Assembly: GCA_016165875.1 (NCBI GenBank) | Contig: JABBOT010000022.1 | Coordinates: 3,375,333 to 3,439,332 of the forward strand | Length of the DNA stretch: 64,000 bases | From: Acanthopleura granulata | Lineage: Eukaryota > Mollusca > Polyplacophora > Chitonida > Chitonidae | Direction: 5' to 3' | Shown: positions 1-13,800 of the stretch, piece after piece | Position numbering within the stretch: the first letter of the stretch is position 1 | How the letters are laid out: every line of letters starts with the position of its first letter | Notes under the pieces: generated by a model | Databases searched by the model: none | Seen by the model: only the letters and a program-made list of their open reading frames with translations | Told to the model about the DNA's origin: nothing | Position numbers and translations under genes: made by a program

Positions 1-1227
1 ACAAAATATTTCCAATCAGTTAATCTTGGGATGGGTGAATAGGTTGGAGTGGCATTAGTGAGGATGGCCATAAGCTGGCCACAACTGACTTTTACTGAGG
101 AAAGCCTTAGTAATGGCAGAATTTGAACAGGGGCTTCTGACTGGAACCAGCTTCCTGGGAGCTTGAGCTTATTAAAGACCAATTTGCATACAGGTGCCCA
201 TTAGCCTCCGGGCTCGTAATGCTCAGACAGCCAGTGTTTTTATTGAACATTTGCAGGGAGTCAAATGTTTTCTAGGTGTCGTGTACTCTGTAACTTCCTC
301 CATACCAGCAGTGTCAATACAGGGAGGAATGTTGTGGAGATAAGAGGTGTTAGATTAGAGAGGGAAGGCAGTGTTAATACCAGGATGTGAGGAGTGGTGT
401 GTCCGGGTCTTCAAGGCCATAGTCAGGAATGTCAGGCTCGCAAGACAGCAAAACATGTATAGACCATGAAGAATTGTAGGATCAAAATCATTTCATGTTA
501 TCTAAATTACATAAAATGTCATCAAGATTTTCACCAATTTAGTACAGTTGGGTGGTTAGTTGCTGAAAAATTCCGCAAAAATATGGGTGGTTTTAATACG
601 GCATGTTGTAAAACCTTTTCAGTGGAAAGCTCTGGAGGGGTGTATATGTTACAGTGGCAGGACCTTGAAATGGCAGGGCCAGTCATATTATGCTGTACAG
701 GTATGCTTTGGAGACAAAACTTTTATGTCAAGCATAGCTGAGGTGTATATATTTTGATGGTAAAACTTCTAGAATGCAAGGTCATTAGAAGAACCGCTGT
801 ATTTTGATTTTGATGACAAAACATTTAAATTGCAATCAGTCAAATCATATTGTGAAGGTATACATTTGTATGCTTTGGCCATCAAGCCTGTATATTGGCA
901 ACTCTGTATGGGTATAGGTATATGGATGTGGTTTGATACAAAACCTTTCCTCTCACCGTCTCACCTCTCTGCCGTTGTATATGTATATCTTTATTCTCAG
1001 AGGGTAACAAACTCAGTCAATATGACAATATTGATCTTCCCTGAGGCCCTCCATTCATTCACACAAGCACTCGGCAGTCACACGGTTGAAAAAAAAAATA
1101 CACAAAGCATTGATTAGTTCAAAGTTATACATATGTATATATATACATACAAAGATACAAGGCTTTACTATGTGTTTGGCACTTTCTGCCACTTTTGGTG
1201 CAAATTTTTAAACGATTTAACTGAGGA

Positions 1228-1275
1228 GATATTCTTGAGTACAGCATAAAACACCAATCAAATCAATAAGTACTT
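1228..1275 (+). mobile_element. SINE tail fragment
   Basis: The segment contains the phrase 'attcttgagtacagcataaa' followed by 'acaccaatcaaat', which is the 3' tail of the SINE family seen complete at 39216-39489 and 60969-61221. Only the tail remains. Confidence 0.6.
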
Positions 1276-2008
1276 AATCATGCCACTTTTTGCATCACAT
1301 TGGGTGTTCATATGAACCCTTTATGTGAACCCTTTATGAACCTACTCCCAGGAGAGTTTGATATAGGATGATTTTGTGAACACCGAGCCTGGTGGCATGG
1401 TCTGTTGTTCACTCTGCCATGACAGGGTATCTTAAGGTTCTGGAACTCAGGTTTGTTTTATGTTCGGGGAAAAAATATCAGCAAGGTATTGTTTTAGGAG
1501 ATTTATAACCTTTAAATCTTGGTATGTTTCAGAATTGGTGCCCATTTCTTGACTCGTTTTCCAAGAAGACTGGAATGAATCCTGTGACAAAGGGATTCTT
1601 TAGGTGTTAAAGAGGATCTCTTATGTGTCCTTAGGATCCCTCAGGTGACAGAGACAGAGTTACGGAAAAAATCTTGTTGATAGCCGATTGAGGTTGAAAT
1701 GACTGGTATGGGCTGACAGTTTTAGCACCAGTCACTGTGGAACCCGACACCGTAAGATGTGTGCCTGTGGACAGAGAGGAGCTAGTCTTAATCACTTCTT
1801 TAAAGGAGGAATCTTGAAAATTGTGTGTAGACTGCTAATGAGTTTGGAATTCTTGGCACCTGGCTTGCACTAAGAGAATTCCCGATTCCATTGTAGCCTT
1901 ATACATTGAGAAAGAATAAGCAGACTGGCATGGTTTGTGATTCCATGTTGGTACAAGCTCTGAGAAAAACTGAAACCGGTGGCTGCAAAATGTGAAATGT
2001 TCCTGAAA

Positions 2009-2072
2009 ATTGCTTAACCCTGTCAAATGTTGCTTAACCCTGTCAGATGTTGCTTAACACTGTAAAATGTTG
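2009..2072. repeat. Short tandem repeat, 20-bp unit, about 3 copies
   Basis: Units built on 'atgttgcttaaccctgtca' repeat about three times with a few substitutions. Confidence 0.75.
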
Positions 2073-2645
2073 CAGCTGTGGTACTGGACTATAAATCCAG
2101 ACTGGAGTATACACATGTAAGATGTTAGAAAGTAAAAACCCTTGAGCAGTTGATGTTAGTGATATAGGGTGTGTGTATTTGTCTTAATACAACTTTCATA
2201 TTTTGATCTTTCGAAGTACATACTGGTGAAAGGAAGACTGTTTAAGCTGTGAGACTCAATAGTTTTTTGTGGCTGTGGATTTGTCTGAGTTATTTGCTTG
2301 ATCTCCAACCATTGTGTGAACACAAGTTGGATTAGTGGACTTGAAATAAAATCATCAAGGCAGCCTTAATTTGCTAGGCAAGTATTAAGGTAACAGTCAT
2401 AAAGGTAGCCCAAACTACTGAGAAAACTGTAGGGTAGCAATCATTAAGGTAGCTAATCCAGTGAATAGTACCAGTCCATTTCACAAATATTAAAATAACA
2501 ATCATAAAGGTAGCAATACAATCAAATTGTACAAATCTACCCATCAAATAGTGGTGTAGCAATCATTAATCTAGTTAAACCAGTGAACGTGTAGCATAGT
2601 AACCGTTAAAGTTACCAGATCATATACATTTGTGCTACGCTTACA

Positions 2646-3047
2646 ATGGACTGCGTCAACATGACAACCCTGTGCAATAAAAGCTTGCCATTGTCTGGCC
2701 CTACAAACGTCACAGCAGCACCTGTGACGGACAGTGTCTCCTCTGACCACACCAATGCTCTCCTCTACATCATCTGCGTCCTCATGTTCTACGCATTCAG
2801 CATTGTCATCCTTATGGTCAAGTACGTCAGACGCGAACAAGAAGAAGCCGATCAGAGAAATTTCTTCAACGAATTTGTCAAGAGAGATGCTTTCCACACA
2901 CCTCGGTATCAGAACAAACTGTTAATGCAGAAATTATTTTCAGATCACTGCATGCAACTCCCTAGGGAACACCAGAACAACGAGATACGCAAGTTGTTTG
3001 ATGACAGCGAGACAGCAAAACAAGGCCTTTATCTGGAAATGGCATGA
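2646..3047 (+). CDS. KCNE-like single-pass membrane protein (intronless)
   Basis: A 133-residue protein is read in one exon. The N-terminal part (1-38) carries three N-glycosylation sequons (N5-M-T, N11-K-S, N21-V-T). One hydrophobic segment follows (39-58) and then a basic juxtamembrane stretch (K59-Y-V-R-R-E). The 70-residue tail is charged. This layout (glycosylated outside end, one TM helix, cytoplasmic tail with an RRE-type motif right after the membrane, single coding exon) is that of KCNE/MinK-related beta subunits, which associate with voltage-gated K+ channels and change their gating. A YI-x-V-x-M-x-FY pattern in the TM recalls vertebrate KCNE4. The ATG is the first in the frame and no splice acceptor sits at it. 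Overall identity to KCNE is low, so another small type I membrane protein is possible. That the gene is real is fairly safe; the family call is inference. Confidence 0.55.
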   Translation: MDCVNMTTLCNKSLPLSGPTNVTAAPVTDSVSSDHTNALLYIICVLMFYAFSIVILMVKYVRREQEEADQRNFFNEFVKRDAFHTPRYQNKLLMQKLFSDHCMQLPREHQNNEIRKLFDDSETAKQGLYLEMA

Positions 3048-6000
3048 CACTTTCCATTATTGTTTAAATATTAATGTTTTACTTTTCTAGGATGTTTGGC
3101 AGTCATTGGCTGAAAGTAAAAACTCCTGAAATTCTTGGACCAGGTATGAAAGTTGCTCAGTTACTTGCCAAAGGAGAGTGCTTTTGTACTCCAGGCACAC
3201 TGGGTTTCCTCAGTTGATCAAACCAACCATCATTGTATATAAACAGATTTATCACTATGAAGTACCAGTCACAAGTCAATTCAGACTTTTTTTCTCTCAG
3301 TGAACAACTGTGGGTTCTCTTGTCATCAAACCATACACTTTTCCATTATGTATCTTCCATTTGTATTTGACAGTAATCAATTTTGATAGCAGTCGTGAAG
3401 AACCATGCCTGCCTCACGTTACATGGTGTCCAACAAACAGTGTGCAACAATTCAAAAGTTACTAATAGACTGTTACTGTTCAGAAAGATGGCAGAAAAGA
3501 ACTTGGTTTGCTTTCTGCTCACAAGCTTGTTCACACAGTACACAGAACTAACCTTATTGCACGGACATCATGTTGTTTTTGGTGTTGCATTGAGAACTTT
3601 CTAACCGTTCCGTGACAGGACTCCCTGCTGGGCGCCAGGTAATGTGAGACAGGCAGCCGTTATTCAGCTATTACGATCCTAGCCATTGGGCCACAGTTTC
3701 CCATCATGCACTTGCCACGTTTGTGTAGCTACTCCAAAAATATGTACTACCTCAAAACCTGTTTAACATGGACTGTTGGTTCCCAAAGCCGAGTAGCTGA
3801 CATAATTGTTGTCACCAATACATCAGTGAATAGCAATTGATATATTGTTCTAAAGATGTGCTATTTTGGGAGCCTTAGATTTGGTATCCTTCATGAAAAC
3901 TGGTCTCAAAAGCATGACACCGGGTTGGCCAATGCAGTGAGTTTGTCATCTCTGTACAATAATATGTCATTCATTCATTCATCTTATTTGTATATATATA
4001 TATCCCATGATGGTCCAGTGCTGTGTTAATCTGCAGTAGAATTATTGTACAGTTAAAAATACACCTTGAATTGTTCCTTTTGTAAAAAGGTGGAGAGCGT
4101 AGATTGCACATTTTCAACTTTTGCATGGTTTCTTGTTGTGACACAAGAGGGACAAAACAGTAATGCGTTTTTATAACTGGGCCAATAATTCTGTCATTAA
4201 TGTGTAACAGTGATGTACCTTGGACTCTTGTCATTAATTACGAGTGTGTGAGGTAGTGATGATAGGGTTGTAGAGATGTGAAAAATGAGTAAACAGTGAA
4301 TGGTATCAAAGCAAAGTAGAATTGTGTGTATATATTTTTTTCCTCATCCCATGTTAGTTCACAACCTAAGGGAGTTCACAACTACTGGTACCTATTATTT
4401 TCACCTGTTATTTAAGAGAAGTATACCTAATATCTCAGTTATGCATGGAGAAGATGCATTAAAGAAATGGGGACCAGATGTAGTACTTTCCCCCAGCTGC
4501 CATTGTTCTCTTAGGCCTGGTGGAAATTGGCTGTTGACAATGCTTGCTTGTGTAGTCCTGCATAAAGTTTGCAGGAAATCACCTGCCTTCCACCACAATG
4601 AGCTGGTATAAGTGTTCCAGAATTTGCCAAAGGCCAGTTTGATCTGACTCAAGATCAGCATTCATCCTGTATTCCAGAGGCCGTTGTGCCAGTGAGAAAT
4701 ATTTCAAGAGACTATGCTGGAGAATTACTGTATCATGACTACCATATGCCTTGAATTGATAAAGTAGCTTTGCATGCTGTACTCTTGAACATACATAAAT
4801 GAAGGCAAATTGGGTTGGAATGTCGTGTTTTTCTGAACTTTTCTGCGATATGCACGAACTCATAAATATTCAACTTTAAAACGGCCTGTTAGCCAAACTG
4901 TTACTCAAGGACGTGTATATGTCATCCATATTGTTGCAAGTTTGTCAACCAGATGGTGTAAACATTGGCTACTTATGTTCAATCTTTCTGTGATGTCACA
5001 TGACAATTGCTTTTGCCACAAATGGAATAACATGTAAGGGTTTATTTTGCACAAAGCTTACTGAGTGGCCTTCAACATAAAGATATGTTAATCCTCATTG
5101 CTTTTCATGCATACAAACACATGAACTTAAGTAGCGTGTGTTGAAATGGAACTATTTGGAAAAGTAATGCTTGGAAACAGAAAATCGCAGGTCACCATGG
5201 GTGACGTTTTCTGAAACTGCATCAGCTAGTTGAAGAAAAATATATGCTAATGAGGCTATGGTGACACCAATTTTATGTGAGAAGGTCCACCAGCAAACTG
5301 TGGATGGTCATGGGTTTCCCTTGGGCTGTGCCCAGTTTCCTTCCACTATAATGCTGGCCACTGTTGTTCAAGTGGGCATGGCACAAGGCACCAAATTTAT
5401 GAAACAAAAAATTTAAGTCGGTGTGTAATGCATTGCTCCTACGCTCCGCAGCTGACCTAGTCAGTTGATGGCTGTTGACCAATGAGATTGATCACATGCT
5501 CAAATCCAGCTCTCCTTGTTTCTGCTGAGGGTCTAAGTCAAGAGGTGTGTCATGTTGCTGCCAAGGTCAGTGGTTTACTCTGGGCACGACTTTCCTCCAT
5601 TGATAAACTAAACTGACACTTATCACAGGAATGAGAAATTATAGAATATAAACATCAATCACTCCAACAGAGGACAAGCGCCTTTGTTCTGTTTGTTGAG
5701 TACCTTATAGAATGGCCTGTTATGAGAGAGTACTATTCCAAGTGGTAGCAGATTTATCCAGAGGTACTTGCACTGCAGCATCCAGAAAAAATATTGGGAA
5801 TAGTGAAGGCTGAGAAAGGGTTTTACAAAAACAAGTACATGCAGTTTATTGGAGATCCAGTAACTGACTACCACTGGCGAAGTATTCTTGATTAAATAAG
5901 GCTAAATCAACAAACAGCATTCAACAATGAACTTATCTAATAATTATCATTGAATCAAAATGACTTTTCTGAAGTTGTGATGACATCCTTTGGCCCCTTC

Positions 6001-6437
6001 CAAGATAAAAGCTACCTTTGGGTAGGGAGCCATCTTTTGTCACAGTTCTGTTCATTTTGTGCACCTACATCGCGATTCAACATACTAAGTACAGGGAGGG
6101 AGTGTGTGTGTGGGGGGGGGGGGTCAAGGCATTTCGTACAAGATGCGCACAGGGGAAGGTCGAGTCCAAAAGTTCAGAAATCGAGAGCACATACTTTACG
6201 GACAGCCCCTGAACATGTTATCTAATACTAGTATCAGCTTTACTTGTGTGACCGAGGTGTGATGTTGTACTTCTGAACGGTCCACATCTCCAACGGAGGT
6301 CAATTTCAAGGGCAGACACGAGTGCTCAGAGTGTAACAGACCTTCGGCTAGCACAATTTTGAACAAATGATTTTCTCCTGAACAGACAAAGGACATCCTG
6401 TGAAAGAAAACACAAACAGATTTTAGTCTGGTTTGAT
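3048..6437. other. Intergenic sequence / probable 3' UTR of the KCNE-like gene
   Basis: No supportable coding exon. An unknown first part is likely 3' UTR of the KCNE-like gene; I could not place its poly(A) signal. A SINE core fragment lies at 5275-5375 and a run of 12 G at 6112-6123. The right edge is the inferred DEK 3' end. Confidence 0.5.
5275..5375 (+). mobile_element. SINE core fragment
   Basis: Contains 'gagaaggtccaccagcaa', a 'ggatggtcatgggtttcc' block and 'ataatgctggcc' in the same order as the intact SINEs at 39216-39489 and 60969-61221. The tRNA-like head and the tail are missing or too diverged. Confidence 0.7.
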
Positions 6438-6443
6438 TTTATT
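6438..6443 (-). promoter_or_regulatory. Probable DEK poly(A) signal
   Basis: TTTATT on the + strand is AATAAA on the DEK strand. It is the only good candidate I found between the DEK stop codon and this point, giving a 3' UTR of about 1.4 kb. Not supported by transcript data. Confidence 0.4.
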
Positions 6444-7874
6444 CACCATACGGTGACTAAAGTAACAAGTCATAAGCAGGTTATCTTTAACTGTACATGC
6501 AACTTTCACCTTTTAACCACGTTAACATTCAAAATGAGAGTTGACATGGAACATCTTGCACAAATGACGACATCTGATCTACTGTCAGCCTAGTGCAGGT
6601 TTCAAAAGAAGATGTCCTTCTTTCCTATGATGCTATGAAGGCTTGTGTAGAATCTTACTGCTGTGCCAGCACGCCACAAGAACGTACTGGAAAGATGACA
6701 GTGTACACAATGTGGGGCTGAATAACAAATTACCTCATTTGCCTGAATCATGTGAACTTCATAAATGCGTTCTTATACCCTTGAATATGTAATGCTTAAT
6801 TATTTACTACAGTAACTGGCCCCTTGTTGTCTCCTTTGTTTCAGCAACCTGTATAATCATAAAAATTCGGCCATTGCTCTGCACTAGCTTAATATTGCAA
6901 AACCTAAAATGTCCAGTCCGTAACTTATTTAAAAAATAAAATTACTGTTTTCATAGTTTATCAAACTTATTTTTTGGAAATATCCACGTCTGCCACTGAC
7001 ACTATTACTTGCATGAGTGATCTTTTCAAACAGATTCTGTGTACGACAGTCATGATTCAATCTGAAAATCATCTCAGAATGATGTACATTATATCACATC
7101 TACATCCCTGGTCTGGTTTATGATTGGACAAAACTGAACAAGGCCCAGGGGAATCCCCTACAAAGTGTCAAGTAGATGAATCCTCGACATGCACTGCCTG
7201 CCATCACAACAGACATTCGATTTACACTACCAACATTTTGAGAGGCTGCTAGCCTTGTGCGACGTGATACACATTTTCACTTTGAAAAGTGAACGTAGGA
7301 GGCCCTTACACTCCCATTTCCAAGTGATTTGTAAGAATTCCAGAGTTTGTACAAAGTTACAAAGTGTTGCTGGGTTGTGCTTCTTACTACTTTACAAAAT
7401 AATGACATCAAATGGCTGCAGATGATAAAAACAATAAATATACAATAGTGGTATTATCACCATAATACCATAAAAGTGATGCGAGCTAGGTAGAGGAGCC
7501 CTATGTACAAAATTCTATTATTTCATTACTTTTGGCGAGCAAACCACAAAACCTAAACAAAACCATGAGAAAAATGGTGATAAAACTTGACGCGATATGA
7601 AAGATGAAATTTTAAAACATGACAAGTGTCCCAGAAGATGAAACGATGATGTCGATGTAATAATATTATGACCCAATCGATGACTATATACTTAAAACTC
7701 TACTCTATACAAATGTCTTAACAAGATTTAAAAACTGCTTGTCAATTCCCTTCAATCTGGCTGGTGCTATTAAGGGGAGACAATCCAGCCACCCGACGTG
7801 GGAACTTGGTGCTGGCTTGTCGCACGTGACCATAAGGAGTGCAAGGTTCTGATAGGGACACTTTAGCTGCCACT

Positions 7875-10800
7875 TCATGAAATTAACTGAAACACACAAA
7901 AACAGTATAGTAGGTTAGCCACAAAACACAGAGCCATTGAACAATATAATGCTGAATTTTCAAGAATTTTATTTACATGTTCAAAAGGTTTAAGGTTCAC
8001 ATTAAAGCTTCACATCTCACAAAAGATACGTATCAATCTGATTGGTCTTGATGCCAGCTCACAAACCTTAAATTTTTTCACACATATACGACTGTCACTA
8101 GGTTTGTTGTGAGCATCAGAAACTGTAGTGAACCACTACCCTTAGCCAGGTCAGCAAAGGATTGTAGCTTAAAGCCACGTTGGCAATATTTCGAACGTAA
8201 ACCTGATTTATCAGGTGATAAACCTTTTTCAGGTCAGCAACCTCATAGGTCAGAAATCACCCGAGTGCAGCAATCACCATACACAGAAAACATCAACCAT
8301 ACAATGAGTGCTACTGTACGCAAAATCAAAACCATACATGAAATTAGGGCAGTTCACACACTGGTACAGTGACTTACCTGTTTAACCGTGTTTTTGATGA
8401 ATGTTTTTCTCTCAGACAAGTCAAAATCTGGATAGGTTTCATACACCTGCCAACAACAAGGTGATACTATTAAATAAAACGGAAACTAGTGAAGGTAAAT
8501 AAACAATTATCACAACACAAAGTACGTTTTCTGCCCAGTAATCAATACTGAATGAGTCATTATGGCTTAACCATCGGTTTATCACAAGGCTTTGGAATTG
8601 GTACACAGGCGCTGTCTTCAAGGTTTCCTTTCAACTAAGGTTTTCTTAAAACAGAGTTCTGGCAAATGTTCAGAACTCTAAAGCCCACGGGCACAAAGAC
8701 AAATTTAACCCTCAACACCCAAGAGGCTGGTGTTTTCTGGCACGCTTCTATAATTGGTATACCTGAGGTTACATGTGTCTTAATTCAAATAAGGAAAATG
8801 GCAGTTAATCAGTGAGGAGCCCAGGGTCACAGGTTAACTGCACCACAGATTTCTTCAATGGTTAACGTCTTCCTTACATCCTGCTTTGACACTGAACGGA
8901 TGTGAACCCCAGAACTGCTTCAAACGTGTGTGATACACAACGAGCGTGAGTTAAAACATTACCTGCTTTAGAACAGTTTTCATTGTAACCTCTTCTAGGT
9001 TTGCTCCTTCCAAAATTTTCTTGATACACTCCTTCACATCCTCATCCTAAAAGCGAAGACAAATTACTTTTGCTATACACACAGGTATAGAAACAAAAAC
9101 TCATCATCCTGAAAATCTCCGTTGTGGTTGAAACTGTACACATATTCATTTATAAAACTAATCAGTAAAAAGAAAAAGATGAATTACTAAAGAAAAATAT
9201 CATTAGGCTTGGACTCCTTTCCCCTCAAGAAATAATTCATCCTAACTGAAAATTCATATACCAACAGAATTTTATACACACAAATCAGCTTATTCCACCC
9301 AATATGCTTACTCTTTGAGAAACTCGGGACTAACATGAAGCAGTCTACTTCGTCCTGTACCTTTCCACTTGGGACACTTGTCAATCAATTCAAAAATCAC
9401 CGTTACTGTCAGTGCACTTTCAGGATGAAGCTTCAGCACATCCTGTTCCAAATTCCCCTATTCAGTGCACACCTCATTCACCACCTAATATTTCAAACCC
9501 CTGAGTTGTCTCCCTTTTCCTGATAAAACCAATATGTCTAACTTACTGATGGAGGTTCACTTGACTGTTTCTTTGACAAAGGTTCATCATCTTCTGAACT
9601 GTCATCGTCTGCTTCTACTGTAAAAACCAAATTTATATCCCATACTAAATATGCAAAACTTCTGCATGGAGCAAGCTGGTTTTCAAACCTCACCTGAGGT
9701 TACAAAGAATGAACCAACACAAAATTTGATCCACTTCAGGTCTGCCTACCTCTAATAAATTCAATGTGTAGTACAGCTAAATACTATGTATTGCATTTTT
9801 GGAATCATACAACATCTGATTGGAGTATTCATTGCTCAGAAACAAACCATCGATTATAATCCTGTAGATTATATCTGTAGATGTCCAACAAAAACAATAC
9901 TTAAAACAAAGTATGCAAACTTCCAGTGAATGTTTTCTATCTTATCTTCAGATACTATAAGCGCATATTAAAATGAAAATGATAATAAGACATCCAAACC
10001 ACACATTTACCACACAGATAAGTGCCAGTGCCCAACCTTTTGAAACCTTGGGTTTCTTCGGTGATGCTGCCTTTTTCTCCTTCTTTTCAACCTTCTCTTT
10101 AACTTTCTTTTCTGGTTTTTCTTTGACTTTCTTCTCCACCTTTTCTTTCACTTTCTTTTCTGGTTTCTCTTTCTTTGTCTCTTTGACCACCTTCTCTTTC
10201 TTAGGTGTCTTTTCTGTCTTCTGTTTCTTCTTCTTGGGAGCCTTCAAAAGATGACAAATGATAATCATTTCTCAGTTTTTGTCGTTAGAATGTCACATTT
10301 CAAATTTTGGACACAATGATAAGGGATATCTACTAATGGCCAGCCAAATTCTCCGAACAATTGCAGACCCATTATTGCGAAAACTTGTTTATATGTAATT
10401 GTTTACATATATAGATACCCAAATCCTAACAATATTAACACTACATTTCCGAAGAATTCTGTCTAGCAAAGTTTTCAGTATATGTCTGAAAAACTTAAAG
10501 TACTGATTAGCTGTCACGCATGAAAGGAAACAAATTAAACTGTTAATTAAAATCGATGAATGTAAATCTGACATCAGCCACTCCCCAGCTTAGGTGACAA
10601 TACAAAGCTCCTGAATAACCCTTAGCCCCTACCTCCTCCTCCTCCTCCTCGCTCTCCTCACTGGCTTCGTCTTCCTCGTCTTTAGCAGGAGCATCGCCTT
10701 TCTCATCCGCCTCTGACCCCTCCTCTTCCTCATCGGGACTGAGGTCCAGCTCTGAGTCTGACAACTCCGCCTCTGCAGTCTTTTTCTCCGTAGCCTTCCC

Positions 10801-13800
10801 TTTTTTACCAGAACTCTTCCGCTTCCGTTTCACACCTTTCTTATCACCTTTCCCTGAGCTCCCTGTTCACGTGCAAAAGATGAACTAATGATTATGATCA
10901 AAACACCATCAAAATTTTCCACAAAGTCATTGTTAAACCAGACGGAGCTGGATTTAAACTTGCAACTTCATTGGTCTTGGCCATTTCTATATTGAGGGAC
11001 ACCCTGTAGATACTGAGCAAGCAGACATTCCACTAAACTTCAGTTTAACAATATGTGGGGAAATAAACAAGTTTTGGCTGGAAGGCTAGCACAGGTATAC
11101 TTTCCTGCCAAATTACCTCTATCAATATGTTGTGGAAACTAGTTTTTGAGATTTGTTTGAGAGAATCCATGTGCAATACTAAAAGGCCGAGCATCAGCAT
11201 AATTCCAGGTACATGCTGCACAGACAATCCACAATTAGACCGTAAACAAGTCACCCCTTGTTTCCAATCAGTTTTTCAATAATATGATAGCCATCATTTC
11301 TGTGGGTGTATAAAACCTATCACCTCTGGCAAGTTACTGACAAACTTTTCCATGTGTGAAAAAAATGGACATGCCTGCCATACTGGTGAAAGATTTGCAG
11401 TCTTCAACTGTGCAAACATGGCCAACTGCTTGTTGTCAACAACGTCTCACAGACATTGAGATAGGAGGCAAGTCGTTGTTACACTAGAACTTAGGTTCTG
11501 TAAATATAAAGTACCAGAGACATATTTCCACAAAGTTTCATCAATTAGGAGAAATGCTACCAAAAATTCTTCGAACTATTGTGAAAGTGGGCTCTGGACT
11601 GCCAACAGGTACTCAGTCAGAAAGCCATACAAAAAGAAGGCCTCTGTACAAAGATGTGATCAGACAAAGTCTGGAATCAATGAGGACATACTTCTCTTTT
11701 TCGGAGCTGGTACTCCTTTGCCAGAACTCTTGGGGTTGAGTAGAAAATCCATGATCCTGTTGACAACTTCATCCTTATGCCCACTCCTCTCCACATCTAT
11801 CACCTCACAGATAAATTTCAGTACCGGCATGTTCAGTCTGGAAAGGAATAACAGCAAACATATACTATGTAAAACAACAAGCGATGCTTCAGACAGTCCA
11901 CAAAAAAGTTTAAACACTCACCAGTGAAAAACTTGATTTGGTCTGATGTACATGATATTTAGGTCACTATGAACACACAGGAAATGTTACTGAACACTAA
12001 ACAGAGCTTGCTGGAAACCCACCACTATCTGCAGGTTGCTGACAGGCCTTTCGAGTGGAGAGATAGCCAGCCAGAGCTGGGCTTGGACTCACAGAATTGG
12101 AAAGTGGCTCCCTGAGGTGCATTTTACATGCTAACTACCTTTCCACGAACGCCCACATGCCAGGCATAAGGTTTGTCCATGGACCTACTAGAGATGTTGA
12201 TAGAGATGACAAGAGTGTGACTGTGCCAAAGCTATTTGTTTGTAGTGAACTTCAATGGCAGTCTGGCTGCTGGCTGCCACCACTTTGGGTAAATTCACCA
12301 TTTCAAAGGTACTGCGTAATATTTTTTGTGGTAACCTAAAACCAGTTTGGCAAATTTAAGGTAAAATGGTATGGTAACCTGTTCTTGGTTGCACACATTG
12401 CAAGTATTGAAACCTAAGGTAACCTGTATGTCAACCTATAGGTATCCTTAGAGTAAATGTACTTTTAGAGACTCAGACAGAATCAATGTTCTCAAATCTG
12501 AATGAAACAATTAAGTTGATAACTTTTTAACCTAGCAAGCAACTTGACAAGAATGGGAATGTTTAACTGCAACATAAGCATCTTTGACCACAATCTGCCG
12601 TAAGTCTCTCAGTCAAACTGAACCCCCCCCCATCTACCATGCCTTGAGCAACTGCGGTGACTAGCAAATTTCTACAACTTGAAGAATTTCCCGGAAGTCC
12701 TCTGCATCATTCAAAAATTCTTCCAGAACATAAGCTTGTCCTTGATATTTGCACATTTCCAAAGGACAAATTTTCTTCACTTGTTTTCACTTCCAGAGCA
12801 AAGTAAGGCCCACTGCTACTGAGTAGCAACAGGGACCCATCATCAAACCAAGTGTTTCAACAGAAAGACTCCCAAGTTGTTGTATATTTATTATCTTAGC
12901 AAGATACGAGGCTTTTGTTGTAAGGGGCCTACGGTAGGTAAGGGGCTAGCCCATCAACTGTTTTCACTCGCCACAGAACAGCTGACCTACCTCCGTCGTG
13001 CGCACAAATAAAATAAACACAGAAACACCACCATGCTGACAACAGTGTTTCTCCCCTTGGTTTTCTTTAACACTGTTAAAAATTTACGGCGAACAATTTT
13101 GTTTTTATGATAACCGATTACAGACCGTCCAAACTCAATTTTGCAAAAGTGGTAGGCGAACGCTTTCAGCCGTTCACTCTAACGTGGCATCCCTGCACTT
13201 CACTCATCACTGACTGATACCAGTGTTTATACACATGTACCTCTCTTATGTCACTGCTGGATGTCTAAGCAAAAGCATGCTTCTTTATTACTGACCACAT
13301 ATTCCAAGCAGTTCTGTTTCACGTGAATGTAACTGAAGAAAAGGTTTTGTAGCAAAAAAAGCACAAGAGCATACTGTCGTGGCAGCGGCAAGTAACCCTA
13401 CCTATTGTAACTAAGAAGTGTAACACACATCTACTTTTATTATACCCAGAGCCAAACAAACACCTGTCACTTCACCTCTTTGTCCCCAAAACTACCAGAT
13501 ACTGATAGTCTTAAACACAGAAAATGTGATTTAGAACCATTAGAGATGTCGGATTTGATTGGTCTAAATATCATCTGCACGACTGTCACTAATTCTTCAC
13601 AGCTGACAATCTCGTGCCACTAGCACACGTTTGTGTTCTCAATTAAAAACTTCATCTATTTATTTTACTACAGTTATTTCCCTTTATCACCTTTCTACCA
13701 TCTACTTACTTGTGCAGTAAAAACAGTCAAACAATAGCTGCGCATACGCTCAGCGATTACCAACAAATCAGTACATTTGTTTCCTCGTAATATAAACAGG

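Larger units (their letters stand above)
1..2645. other. Intergenic sequence upstream of the KCNE-like gene
   Basis: No convincing coding exon was found on either strand; the open frames are short and show no family resemblance. The stretch holds a decayed SINE tail at about 1228-1275, an AT dinucleotide patch near 1130-1150 and a short 20-bp tandem repeat at 2009-2072. The last few hundred bases are probably promoter and 5' UTR of the gene that starts at 2646. Confidence 0.6.

Noticed and set aside
9973..10254. 93-codon plus-strand frame rich in Phe and Ser
   Set aside because: Antisense of the lysine-rich DEK exon 8; the AAG/AAA codons read as CTT/TTT.
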